A stretch of 14,829 bases of DNA from JBAXQQ01 sp037131695. GTDB lineage: Bacteria > Armatimonadota > Hebobacteria > CAIYQO01. The position numbers were made by a program, and so were the translations under genes. The DNA lies in contig CAZWZF010000085.1 in NCBI GenBank assembly GCA_964638715.1, forward strand, positions 1 to 14,829, given 5' to 3'. The notes beneath the pieces are model-generated. The model searched no databases. It saw only the letters and a program-made list of their open reading frames with translations, and was not told where the DNA came from. Positions 1 through 7,392 of this stretch are shown here, piece by piece (the stretch's first letter is position 1; every line of letters starts with the position of its first letter).

Positions 1-3
1 CCC

Positions 4-600
4 CTATTCCCCTTTTATGGCCTGCAATATACAATGCGAGTACGGTAGTCTTAACATATCATATTTTATTTCAGCTTGAACATTAGGGAAGTTTTGTTGG
101 GCTATTTTTAGATATTCATCTTTAGTCCTGACATTTCCGCCACGGTCGTTTTTTAACAGCCAATGCGCCACTGGATGCTGTTTTACCTCGTAACAACCAT
201 CCATAGTGATAAATCTTCCGCCTGGTTTTAGTGCTAATAAACGCTGTGCTTCATCGTCTTCCAGGTGATGCAATACACCGATTGCAATTACTATATCAAA
301 ACTGTCCACTACCGAGAATGAGCTGACTGGTGAACAGATGAAGTTGCCGCAATCGCCAAATCGTTTTTTTGCGGCATTAATATATTCAATACTGATATCA
401 AATCCGGTATATTTTATCGATGACGGTAAAAATGCTGCGATATCTGCCGGTTCGCATCCAATGTCTAAAATAGATTCATTACTCTTCGGCTTAATAATTT
501 CATTAACCAGCCTATTGCCGCAATTTTTTGATATTAATGTAGTGAAACATCTATATATGCCCGGGAAATGCAGAATATTTTTTAACTTGTTTAAAATCAT
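4..600 (-). CDS. class I SAM-dependent methyltransferase
   Basis: 198-residue methyltransferase, complete in the window. It has a Rossmann-type SAM-binding motif I (ILDIGCEPADI, about residues 44-54), an acidic motif at the end of strand 2 (GFDIS) and the post-motif IGVLHHLED followed by LKPGGRF. The C-terminal stretch, with DGCYEVKQHP, LLKNDRGG and LRLPYSH, resembles bacterial small-molecule or cell-surface-modifying methyltransferases; the substrate cannot be read from sequence. Two things are odd. Motif I has Glu where family members usually have Gly (GCEPAD for GCGPAD). The segment between LEDDEAQRLL and LKPGGRF is several residues shorter than usual, as if a few codons were lost in frame. 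No Shine-Dalgarno sequence precedes the ATG; an extended -10 element lies six bases upstream, so the message may be leaderless. It is divergent from waaA. Confidence 0.85.
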   Translation of the reverse strand: MILNKLKNILHFPGIYRCFTTLISKNCGNRLVNEIIKPKSNESILDIGCEPADIAAFLPSSIKYTGFDISIEYINAAKKRFGDCGNFICSPVSSFSVVDSFDIVIAIGVLHHLEDDEAQRLLALKPGGRFITMDGCYEVKQHPVAHWLLKNDRGGNVRTKDEYLKIAQQNFPNVQAEIKYDMLRLPYSHCILQAIKGE

Positions 601-606
601 GCAATT

Positions 607-615
607 ATTATATCA
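607..615 (-). promoter_or_regulatory. candidate extended -10 promoter for a leaderless methyltransferase mRNA
   Basis: Read on the minus strand, TGATATAAT (TG-N-TATAAT) ends six bases before the ATG at 600. Initiation at the usual distance would fall at or next to the start codon, which fits the absence of a ribosome binding site. No good -35 hexamer is visible, as is common for extended -10 promoters. Inferred from motif and spacing only. Confidence 0.4.
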
Positions 616-616
616 A

Positions 617-630
617 AATCACATGTGATT
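617..630. promoter_or_regulatory. perfect 14-bp palindrome, candidate operator
   Basis: AATCACATGTGATT is a perfect palindrome. It lies just upstream of the extended -10 of the methyltransferase gene, about 17-30 bases before the predicted transcription start. A dimeric regulator bound here would touch RNA polymerase. The TCACATGTGA core recalls CRP/FNR half-sites but without their spacing, so the binding protein is unknown. Confidence 0.35.
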
Positions 631-663
631 AATATTAAATTTTACTTCATCTTCATCAATTAC

Positions 664-692
664 TTGCTTTCAAAAAGTTTTATCAATAATAT
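664..692 (+). promoter_or_regulatory. candidate sigma70-type promoter of waaA
   Basis: TTGCTT at 664-669 and TAATAT at 687-692 are separated by 17 bases, the optimal spacing. The -10 ends 42 bases before the waaA ATG. The surrounding DNA is very AT-rich, so a chance match is possible. Confidence 0.4.
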
Positions 693-734
693 TTTTTATT
701 TGTTGCGTTAGATTTTTGTTAAACAAGACAGAAA

Positions 735-2048
735 ATGCTATACTTTCACGCGTTAATGTTTTTATATTTTCTCTACAACCTGTTATCATTAATTTTTAGT
801 CCGATTTTATTTATCGTATATCTGATAAATGCTATGACTCGCCATAACTTGATTAAAGGTACTTGGCAGCGTTTTGGGTTTATTGCTAAACGTCAAAATG
901 CAAAAGATGTGCCATTATTTTGGCTGCATGCGGTATCAGTCGGCGAGACCATTGCTGCACGTGCGGTATGGCCGGAGATACAGAAAGCTTTGCCGGATTG
1001 GAAAATGGCGCACAGTACCTTTACAGATACCGGAATGGGTGAAGTAACAAAAGGTGTTGATAACAAGGGGATAATCTTCTATATGCCCTTTGATTTCTTC
1101 ATTTGCGTGTGGATGGTATTTGCCAGGCTGCGTCCGCGATTATTAGTATTGATGGAAACAGAGTTATGGCCTAACTTGTTATTCATGGCAAAGATGTATG
1201 GCTGCAAATTAATGGTGGTTAATGGCAGAATTTCTGATGATACCGCGCGGGATGCCCGCATGGCGATATCGCTTTATCGCTGGATGACCAGCAGAGTGGA
1301 TTTGTTCTGTATGCAATCACAGGAAGACGCTGCCAGAATTATCTCGTTAGGAGCATCGCCAGATAAAGTAAGAGTGACTGGTAATGTTAAGTTTGACCAG
1401 GCGATGGTATCAGTAACATTGGGTGAAGAAGCTATTTTGCGGAATAATTTGGGACTTAAACGCGATGAGCCTGTTCTGTTAGCTGGTTCTACGCATCCCG
1501 GTGAAGAAGAAATTGTCATGCAGGCATACCGGATAGTAAAAAAGAGCAACCCCGAGACCCGTCTTGTGATAGCTCCCCGGCATATTAACCGCGGCGCGGA
1601 AATTGAAGAATTGATAAAAGCACATGGCTTTGCCGCCGTACGGAAAACAAAGATTAATGAAGATTTTATCGTACCGCCGGATGCAGTGTTAATTCTGGAT
1701 ACAATTGGCGAGTTGGCGAAAGCATATTCAATGTGTACCGCCGCATTTGTAGGCGGCAGCCTGATAAATGTTGGCGGGCATAATATTTTAGAACCGATGG
1801 GATTAGGCAAGCCGGCTATATTTGGACCGCACATGAATAATTTCCGCGATATTACTATACTGGCATTGAATAACGGTGTTGGTTTTAAGGTGGAAAATGC
1901 AGAAGATTTAGCAGCACGCTGGTTGGAATTCCTGCAGAACCCGGATTATTGCAAAAAAATGGCAGATAAGACCGTTGAAGTTATCGATATTCATCGCGGC
2001 GCAGCGAAACGCTGTGCGGATGAAGCGGAAAAATTAGTAAGAATGTAG
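735..2048 (+). CDS. waaA: 3-deoxy-D-manno-octulosonic acid (Kdo) transferase
   Basis: 437-residue inner-membrane glycosyltransferase (GT30) that transfers Kdo from CMP-Kdo to lipid A precursor, an essential step in lipopolysaccharide core synthesis. An N-terminal membrane anchor (about residues 8-32) is followed by the N-domain signature WLHAVSVGE (63-71), whose Glu71 matches the proposed catalytic base. Next come ELWPNLL (143-149), NGRISD (163-168) and GNVKFD (216-221). The C-domain has GSTHPGEEE (251-259), APRH (280-283), LDTIGELAKAY (321-331) and GGSLINVGGHNILEP (340-354), which form the CMP-Kdo site. The length is normal for the family. The ATG at 735 keeps the complete anchor; Met8 at 756 is a possible alternative, and no strong ribosome binding site separates them. 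It is transcribed alone, with a terminator at 2210-2245. Confidence 0.95.
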   Translation: MLYFHALMFLYFLYNLLSLIFSPILFIVYLINAMTRHNLIKGTWQRFGFIAKRQNAKDVPLFWLHAVSVGETIAARAVWPEIQKALPDWKMAHSTFTDTGMGEVTKGVDNKGIIFYMPFDFFICVWMVFARLRPRLLVLMETELWPNLLFMAKMYGCKLMVVNGRISDDTARDARMAISLYRWMTSRVDLFCMQSQEDAARIISLGASPDKVRVTGNVKFDQAMVSVTLGEEAILRNNLGLKRDEPVLLAGSTHPGEEEIVMQAYRIVKKSNPETRLVIAPRHINRGAEIEELIKAHGFAAVRKTKINEDFIVPPDAVLILDTIGELAKAYSMCTAAFVGGSLINVGGHNILEPMGLGKPAIFGPHMNNFRDITILALNNGVGFKVENAEDLAARWLEFLQNPDYCKKMADKTVEVIDIHRGAAKRCADEAEKLVRM

Positions 2049-2209
2049 TTTTTGATCCGGACAAAATAATGGATATTAAACCTGAAATTCCAATATTATT
2101 TATATTCTTAACATTAAGAATTGTTCTACAATAGCAGATTTAATTTACTTGGGATATAACATCATTCAATTAACAATACGAGCTGATTTAGGTACAATAT
2201 TTATTTTGT

Positions 2210-2245
2210 AAAGGCGGTCATTTTTATAATGGCCGCCTTTTTTTT
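2210..2245 (+). terminator. intrinsic (rho-independent) terminator downstream of waaA
   Basis: A 13-bp stem (2210-2222 paired with 2228-2240, one G-U pair, GGCGG/CCGCC core) closes a 5-base loop and runs into a tract of eight T (2238-2245). It lies 162 bases after the waaA stop and 70 bases before the next gene. The leader between 2049 and 2209 holds no convincing gene. Confidence 0.85.
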
Positions 2246-2314
2246 GTATAATCTATTGCTATTGCTGATAAATAATGTCAAAATAGCGCAACATAAATTT
2301 AGGAGCATGATAAA

Positions 2315-3343
2315 ATGCGACAGCCAGATTTTAACAATTTGTTAGCAGTATTAAGAAGAGATAAGCCATCTCGTCCGACACTTTTTGAGTTTTTTTTGAA
2401 TGGTCCATTATATGCAAGATTAGCTGGCATGACCGGCAATGATAATTTCGACTGGAACTCTCTGGAGGGGCGCAAAACTGTGATGAAAGCGAATTTGAAA
2501 GCCGGGTACGATTATACTGTGATGCAGGGAGCACAATTTGGCTTTCCCGCGAAACAGGTACTCCATCAAAAAAGCCGGTCGATGAATGATACAGCAATTA
2601 TCGTTGATCGCGAATCATTCGAATTATATGAATGGCCGGACCCGGAGAAATGCGATTATGGCATGGTTGATAAAATGGCTAAAGAATTGCCGGATGGTAT
2701 GAAAATTATCATCTGGGGTCCGGGTGGTGTGTTGGAAAATGTAATGCAGTTATGCGGTTATGAAAATTTGTGTTTTATGATAGCTGACGACCCGGATTTA
2801 GTGCATGAAATTTTTGAGAATGTCGGCAGCAGATTTATTAAGTATTACGAATTATCAGTTAATCACGATGGGGTAGGAGCCGTCATTTCCAATGATGACT
2901 GGGGATTTAATACCCAGACCATGTTGGCTCCGGCGGAAATGCGTGAATATGTAATGCCTTGGCATAGAAAAATTGTTGAAACCATTCACGCGGCAGGAAA
3001 ACCGGCAATCCTGCATTCATGCGGTAATTTAAAGTTGGTAATGGATGATATCATTGATGATTTAGGCTATCAGGGAAAACATTCGTATGAAGATAATATT
3101 CTGCCCGTCGAAGATGCCTATGAATTATGGGGAAGCCGCATTGCGATATTAGGCGGCATCGACCTTGATTTTGTATGCCGCAGTACTCCGGAAGAAGTGT
3201 ATAAACGCAGCAAAGCAATGATTGAAAGATCCGCCGAACGCGGCGGGTATGCCCTGGGTACTGGAAATAGCGTGCCATATTACGTACCTGACGAAAATTA
3301 CTTTGCAATGATAAAAGCAGCAAATGAAGAGTTTTCAATTTAA
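2315..3343 (+). CDS. uroporphyrinogen decarboxylase / MtaA-family protein
   Basis: 342-residue TIM-barrel protein of the UroD superfamily, in the branch that includes corrinoid and coenzyme M methyltransferases (MtaA, CmuA type) rather than haem-pathway HemE. Visible landmarks are IIIWGPGGV (131-139), the acidic SNDDWGF (192-198), the metal-binding type motif HSCGN (His234, Cys236) and the C-terminal GTGNSVPYYVP (315-325). HemE lacks the HxC motif, which in MtaA-type enzymes binds zinc and activates a thiol. The third cysteine ligand of classical MtaA is not apparent near the C-terminus. The substrate is unknown; such proteins are abundant in Lentisphaerota and Planctomycetes. The start is fixed by AGGAG at 2301-2305, nine bases before the ATG. 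The large LamG protein gene follows after 38 bases and may be cotranscribed. Confidence 0.88.
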   Translation: MRQPDFNNLLAVLRRDKPSRPTLFEFFLNGPLYARLAGMTGNDNFDWNSLEGRKTVMKANLKAGYDYTVMQGAQFGFPAKQVLHQKSRSMNDTAIIVDRESFELYEWPDPEKCDYGMVDKMAKELPDGMKIIIWGPGGVLENVMQLCGYENLCFMIADDPDLVHEIFENVGSRFIKYYELSVNHDGVGAVISNDDWGFNTQTMLAPAEMREYVMPWHRKIVETIHAAGKPAILHSCGNLKLVMDDIIDDLGYQGKHSYEDNILPVEDAYELWGSRIAILGGIDLDFVCRSTPEEVYKRSKAMIERSAERGGYALGTGNSVPYYVPDENYFAMIKAANEEFSI

Positions 3344-3381
3344 AAATAGAACAAATTTAACGGGATTGTGTCATATAAATC

Positions 3382-6300
3382 ATGAATAGGATATTAATTA
3401 AATATTTCAGATATGCGGTGGTAATGCTGTTATTTACCATCGCTATTTTAATACACGCGGGCGGTGCTCCTGACTTAGATAATAATTTCAGCGAAGACCT
3501 TGATTCCGATATGTATGATTGTGCCGTAAATCTGACACATCCGGCAGGCGACCGGGCGATAAATGTAAAATTGTATCTTGAATGGCAAAGCGATCGCGAT
3601 TGCATTCGTTTAGATATCTTAAATAATAATGTAACAATTAATTCGATTAAAGCTGGAACAATATTTAAAGCAGGAAGCTTGAAAATTAACAGCACGATAG
3701 AAAAAGAAAAAAATATTGAAGTAATTAAGTTCAGCATTCACCGCCGTGGTGAATCATTGGCGATATTTGATGCGGAAAGAATGCTGCTTAATTGCCAGGT
3801 TAATCATGCTCCCGGCAGTATTGGCCGATATGTAGCCGGCGGTGAAGGCACTATAGATATAAATGTAAACAAACTGGAACCAGTATTTTTTACTGACGAT
3901 TTTATGCGCACAGCAGATGACCAGAATCAATGGAAAGTGGCATCTGGCGAATGGGAATTGCGCAGCGCGTGGGATGATGTGGTGAATAGCGCGACTACCA
4001 TGGATAAAAAAGAGTATGCGCAGAATCCATTTGCCTGGGCAGGACGCGCAAAAGATGATAAAGCAGCGTTCTGTACCGCGGGACTGGATACCTGGGAAGA
4101 CTATACCTTTTCAACATCTATATGCCCCGGCGGCGATGGTGCGGTTGGAATTGCTGCTAACGTATCCGGACAGAATTATTTGTTAGTCAAATGGTTGTCC
4201 GCGTCAACACAAAATGCAAATGCAAAGAAAATCACCCTGTTAAATGTAGCAGGTACTGCTCAAACCGAAATAAAGTCTGCCGACTTCGGCTATCTCCCCG
4301 GTCAGTGGTATCGTCTTTCTATAATCTCCAACCTTTCCGGCGTTCGTGTGTTAATAGATGGTCACGAAGTGCTTTCTTCGCCGCCGGTATTTCCTTCCCG
4401 TGGTGGTGTTGGTCTATATTGCGACGGCAAATCCGGTGCTGTTTTTGATGATGTTTCAGTAATTGGCAGCGGTATAAATGAAGATATCATTCATGAGTCG
4501 CAACAGGCAAAGATAAATGATAAGTTTAAACAAGATAATCGCGGGATGGCTGTTTGGGCAGCGGTGAAATCAGAATGGAAACCCGTACCCGGTGCACCTG
4601 GATATTTAGCACATCGCAGCGAATTTTACGGCAGTCATTGGGTGGTAATGGGATTAAAAATTCCGGCGGAATCATTATCTGGGTCGCTTGATATTATTTT
4701 ATCGGGCGATGGCAAGTCAATTGATAATGGTTATCGGTTGTCAGCGCGAATGGGAGCAGCTAAAGATATACCAGAGTTGGCGATTTATCGAAACGGACTT
4801 GTTGTCGCTACCGGGAAATTAGGAATTGAACCTGGCGAAGAATATAGTTTGAGATTTAAACGTCTAAAAAGCAAATTTATTTTCACCGTAGATGATGAAG
4901 TAAAAATAAGTTATGACGATGCTAATCCAATAAATGGTTTAAAACCGGCGTATCATGTTGATGGCGCATTTGCCGGTATTGGCGATGTGCTGGTAATGGG
5001 TGAAAACAATCTGGATTATGTGTTTACCGGCGCTCCTGCAGACTGGGTTAACGAAGGAACATGGGAAGCCACCACCCGCTGGTCGTGTGCACCGCAATGG
5101 TCATTTCTGGCTGGTTGGGGAGCAAGTGATGTAGCACTGTGGCACAAGAAGATATTCACCGGCGACCAATTGCTGCAGGCGTTTGTCGGCGTTAAAATGG
5201 AATACCCGTATCAGCGCGAAATTTATGATAACCGCTATCGCGACTTGGGAATTACAATTTGCGGTGATGGTAAAAATCCGCGATCTGGATATTCGGCAAT
5301 TTATGGAGCGGATTCAAAAGATGGCACAACTCAGAACGCCAGAACGATTTTATTGCGCAATGGTGTAGAAGTGGCGGAAAGTCCGGTGAGAATGCCGGGA
5401 CGCGATACCGCACATAATAGCTGGTTTGATCTTGAATTACGCAAGCACGGAGCAACGGTTGAGTTTTGGCTGGGTGGTGTGCAGGTATTAACTTATACCG
5501 ACCCGGCACCTATTGAAGGCGGCATTCCTGCGGTATGGACTAACGATAATGGCATATCAGTCGCACGGGTCAGGTTGAATTATGCAAATGCGCCGGTTGC
5601 CAGAAAAGATGTTCGCGTACAAATTGACCAGCCGGAATATGGCAACTGGATAAATATCGGCGAAACTATAAATATCAATTTCCCAAGATTATGTTCAACA
5701 TCTGGCAGGCAGGTAAAACTGCAAATTAAAAAGCATACCGCCCCCGCAACAGAGGTAGACGATGTTATAAAGATAGTTGGCAATTCCATAGCGTTTACCC
5801 CAAAAGTTGTTGGAGACCACTGGTATGAAATTACCGGTATTGATGGTGATGTGATATCCGCGCCATTTAATTTGATTATAACTGCCTTTGATAAAACAAA
5901 GACCATTGATAATTCTCACGCGTTGTATCTTTACAATTTTGATACTGGAAAAGGAAACCGGGTATTTGATGTAAGTCCGATAACACCGGCATTAAATATA
6001 AATATTCCAACAAACGCCAAGGCAGATTGGTACAAAGGTGGATTGAGATTATCATCGTCAACGCCATTAGTTAGCATCGGTACAACGTCAAAATTGCAGG
6101 CAATTGAAAAAAGCAAACAGATGTCAGTTGAAATATGGTTCCTGCCTGACACATTGTATCCCAATAATGACTTGGCTGAGAAATGGTTTGGTGTTTTCTG
6201 CACCTCGCAAGTTTCACCTGATATGTCGATATTCAATTTTGGCCATCATTCCAACCGGGTGATAGCCGCAAATATGTATAGCAGAATGGTTGAAAATGGA

Positions 6301-6594
6301 CAAACCACTGTCGGTCGGTGCAAAGTTGGTCTGCAGCATATTATGTATACCTGGAATGGCACACAAACATCGGTATATGTGAATGGCGTATATACCGGCG
6401 GGAATGCTAATATCGCCTGGATGCCCGAGCAGTGGAGTAAAGTAATCGCCACCTGGCCGCCGTTATTGATTGGCAATGATGTCAGCGGTCTGCATGGGAT
6501 TATGGGTACATTTTACAGATTGGCAATTCACGACAAAGCATTTGAACCGATAGAAATTATGGATCGATATACAGCGGGACCATCAGTACGTTAA
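3382..6594 (+). CDS. large exported protein with concanavalin/LamG-type repeats
   Basis: 1070 residues, with no recognised catalytic domain. A hydrophobic segment after basic residues (about 12-28, ending HAGGA) looks like a signal peptide. After a beta-rich N-region come three related beta-sandwich modules at about 170-363, 379-549 and 550-737. Each has a W-rich opening (for example GEWELRSAWDD and GTWEATTRW), a central W-Y/F-x-L strand and a D/E-G-x-x-V-L hairpin, as in DUF1080/LamG lectin-like folds. An Ig-like segment (about 738-845) leads to a C-terminal LamG domain (846-1070) with YNFDTGKGNRVFD, MSVEIWF and VYVNGVYTGG. It is likely secreted and carbohydrate- or surface-binding; that role is inferred from fold alone. 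No clear ribosome binding site precedes the ATG, so translation may depend on the upstream gene. Its 3' end overlaps the convergent gene at 6583 by 12 bases. Confidence 0.8.
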   Translation: MNRILIKYFRYAVVMLLFTIAILIHAGGAPDLDNNFSEDLDSDMYDCAVNLTHPAGDRAINVKLYLEWQSDRDCIRLDILNNNVTINSIKAGTIFKAGSLKINSTIEKEKNIEVIKFSIHRRGESLAIFDAERMLLNCQVNHAPGSIGRYVAGGEGTIDINVNKLEPVFFTDDFMRTADDQNQWKVASGEWELRSAWDDVVNSATTMDKKEYAQNPFAWAGRAKDDKAAFCTAGLDTWEDYTFSTSICPGGDGAVGIAANVSGQNYLLVKWLSASTQNANAKKITLLNVAGTAQTEIKSADFGYLPGQWYRLSIISNLSGVRVLIDGHEVLSSPPVFPSRGGVGLYCDGKSGAVFDDVSVIGSGINEDIIHESQQAKINDKFKQDNRGMAVWAAVKSEWKPVPGAPGYLAHRSEFYGSHWVVMGLKIPAESLSGSLDIILSGDGKSIDNGYRLSARMGAAKDIPELAIYRNGLVVATGKLGIEPGEEYSLRFKRLKSKFIFTVDDEVKISYDDANPINGLKPAYHVDGAFAGIGDVLVMGENNLDYVFTGAPADWVNEGTWEATTRWSCAPQWSFLAGWGASDVALWHKKIFTGDQLLQAFVGVKMEYPYQREIYDNRYRDLGITICGDGKNPRSGYSAIYGADSKDGTTQNARTILLRNGVEVAESPVRMPGRDTAHNSWFDLELRKHGATVEFWLGGVQVLTYTDPAPIEGGIPAVWTNDNGISVARVRLNYANAPVARKDVRVQIDQPEYGNWINIGETININFPRLCSTSGRQVKLQIKKHTAPATEVDDVIKIVGNSIAFTPKVVGDHWYEITGIDGDVISAPFNLIITAFDKTKTIDNSHALYLYNFDTGKGNRVFDVSPITPALNINIPTNAKADWYKGGLRLSSSTPLVSIGTTSKLQAIEKSKQMSVEIWFLPDTLYPNNDLAEKWFGVFCTSQVSPDMSIFNFGHHSNRVIAANMYSRMVENGQTTVGRCKVGLQHIMYTWNGTQTSVYVNGVYTGGNANIAWMPEQWSKVIATWPPLLIGNDVSGLHGIMGTFYRLAIHDKAFEPIEIMDRYTAGPSVR

Positions 6595-6921
6595 CAATGC
6601 AAATAACCCGCCGAATGTGGTGATATTTCGATTGTTTTCAGGCGTTGTCTGTGTTTCGCTTAAATAATTGCCGCATACATCAAATTCAATCGCGGTAGTG
6701 ATGCTTTCGTGGTAAGTATATCCAGTGATATTGCCGCAAAAGATACATTTCCCCAGGTTGATGTGGAAATGTTCGCGTATGGCTTCGCTTACTTGCTGTA
6801 TCGTCATATTCGACTTCAAATCGATATATTTCAATGATGTTGTTCCATTGATTTCAGTTTTTACGTACAGGTATGGTTTGAAATCCATATACGCTGTTGT
6901 AGTTTGTGTTTGTTTCTGCAT
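6583..6921 (-). CDS. hypothetical protein, possible beta-grasp fold
   Basis: 112-residue cytoplasmic-looking protein of no recognised family. Residues 17-63 alternate as strand YLYVKTEI, turn, strand SLKYIDLKS, helix TIQQVSEAIREHF, then KCIFCGN. That order and the spacing of hydrophobic residues resemble a ubiquitin-like beta-grasp fold, but no C-terminal Gly-Gly is present. Cys59, Cys62, His71 and Cys83 could bind a metal. The start is supported by GGAGAAGG (6924-6931) just upstream of the ATG. It starts 10 bases after the stop of the 125-residue gene, so the two form a translationally close pair under the same control. The 3' end overlaps the LamG gene by 12 bases on the opposite strand. 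The gene call is good; any function is unknown. Confidence 0.65.
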   Translation of the reverse strand: MQKQTQTTTAYMDFKPYLYVKTEINGTTSLKYIDLKSNMTIQQVSEAIREHFHINLGKCIFCGNITGYTYHESITTAIEFDVCGNYLSETQTTPENNRNITTFGGLFALLTY

Positions 6922-6931
6922 AACCTTCTCC

Positions 6932-7309
6932 TTATACTGCTGCTTTGCAGGGAATGAATTTATTTACTATCAGTTGAATAGCCGCAATGTCATCAACATA
7001 ACAATGGTAAAGTTTATTTTGGGGTTTATCGAATAATTCGCAAGGAGTTTTCGCACAGACAGACCATTCTGCCGGCAATAGCAAGATAAGCAAAGTATTG
7101 TCATTGATGGCGTTTGTTTGCTGGTATTCCAGGTATGCTTCCCAAACATTGTGATTTATTACATTCGGGTCGATTATAAGTATGACCGCGTCGGAAAACA
7201 GCATATCCAGCATATTTTCCGGACGGCATATTACTGCATCGTTGTCTTCAGCGGTTTTAGTTATTTCCGCCGACAGTTCATCACAATTTGTGGATAGGAT
7301 AATCTGCAT
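6932..7309 (-). CDS. hypothetical protein, alpha/beta (receiver-like?) fold
   Basis: 125-residue protein that I do not recognise. Hydrophobic strands (MQIILST, DAVICRP, DAVILIIDPNV, TLLILLLPAEW, KLYHCYV) alternate with amphipathic helices, as in Rossmann or receiver-like folds. The acidic pair and the lysine of true response-regulator receivers are not evident, so a phospho-accepting role is not supported. There is no signal peptide or membrane helix. The ATG at 7309 is preceded at seven bases by AAAGGGG, a good ribosome binding site that overlaps one half of the inverted repeat 7312-7361. It is the first gene of a pair with the 112-residue protein and lies 83 bases after the WYL regulator gene, which suggests it is a regulatory target. 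Confidence 0.65.
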   Translation of the reverse strand: MQIILSTNCDELSAEITKTAEDNDAVICRPENMLDMLFSDAVILIIDPNVINHNVWEAYLEYQQTNAINDNTLLILLLPAEWSVCAKTPCELFDKPQNKLYHCYVDDIAAIQLIVNKFIPCKAAV

Positions 7310-7311
7310 TT

Positions 7312-7361
7312 TTGCACCCCTTTGTGTTTGATGAATATATTATTATCCAGCAGGGGTGCAA
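7312..7361. promoter_or_regulatory. 10-bp perfect inverted repeat flanking a promoter and ribosome binding site
   Basis: TTGCACCCCT (7312-7321) and AGGGGTGCAA (7352-7361) are exact reverse complements separated by 30 bases. On the minus strand, one arm falls between the candidate -35 and -10 of the 125-residue gene, and the other covers its AAAGGGG ribosome binding site. It could be a two-site operator, with the adjacent WYL regulator as the obvious candidate. In a read-through transcript the arms would pair and hide the ribosome binding site. Confidence 0.5.
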
Positions 7362-7364
7362 CAA
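7337..7364 (-). promoter_or_regulatory. candidate promoter of the two small genes
   Basis: On the minus strand, TTGTTG (7364-7359) and TAATAT (7342-7337) are 16 bases apart. Transcription would start near 7330, leaving a leader of about 21 bases before the ATG at 7309. The hexamers are only moderately good and the region is AT-rich. Confidence 0.35.
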
Positions 7365-7392
7365 TCTGTCACTTTAGTTTTTTGTTAAAAAA

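Noticed and set aside
338..628. Plus-strand open frame of 96 codons
   Set aside because: It lies antisense to the well-supported methyltransferase, has no ribosome binding site and shows no family pattern.
1274..1834. Minus-strand open frame of 186 codons inside waaA
   Set aside because: It is fully antisense to conserved waaA motifs and its composition is that of a shadow frame.
2069..2134. Possible 21-codon ORF between waaA and the terminator
   Set aside because: It has no ribosome binding site, and any AT-rich spacer yields such frames.
2049..2245. Small RNA ending at the terminator
   Set aside because: The terminator is adequately explained as the end of waaA transcription, and no convincing separate promoter was found in the 160-base leader.
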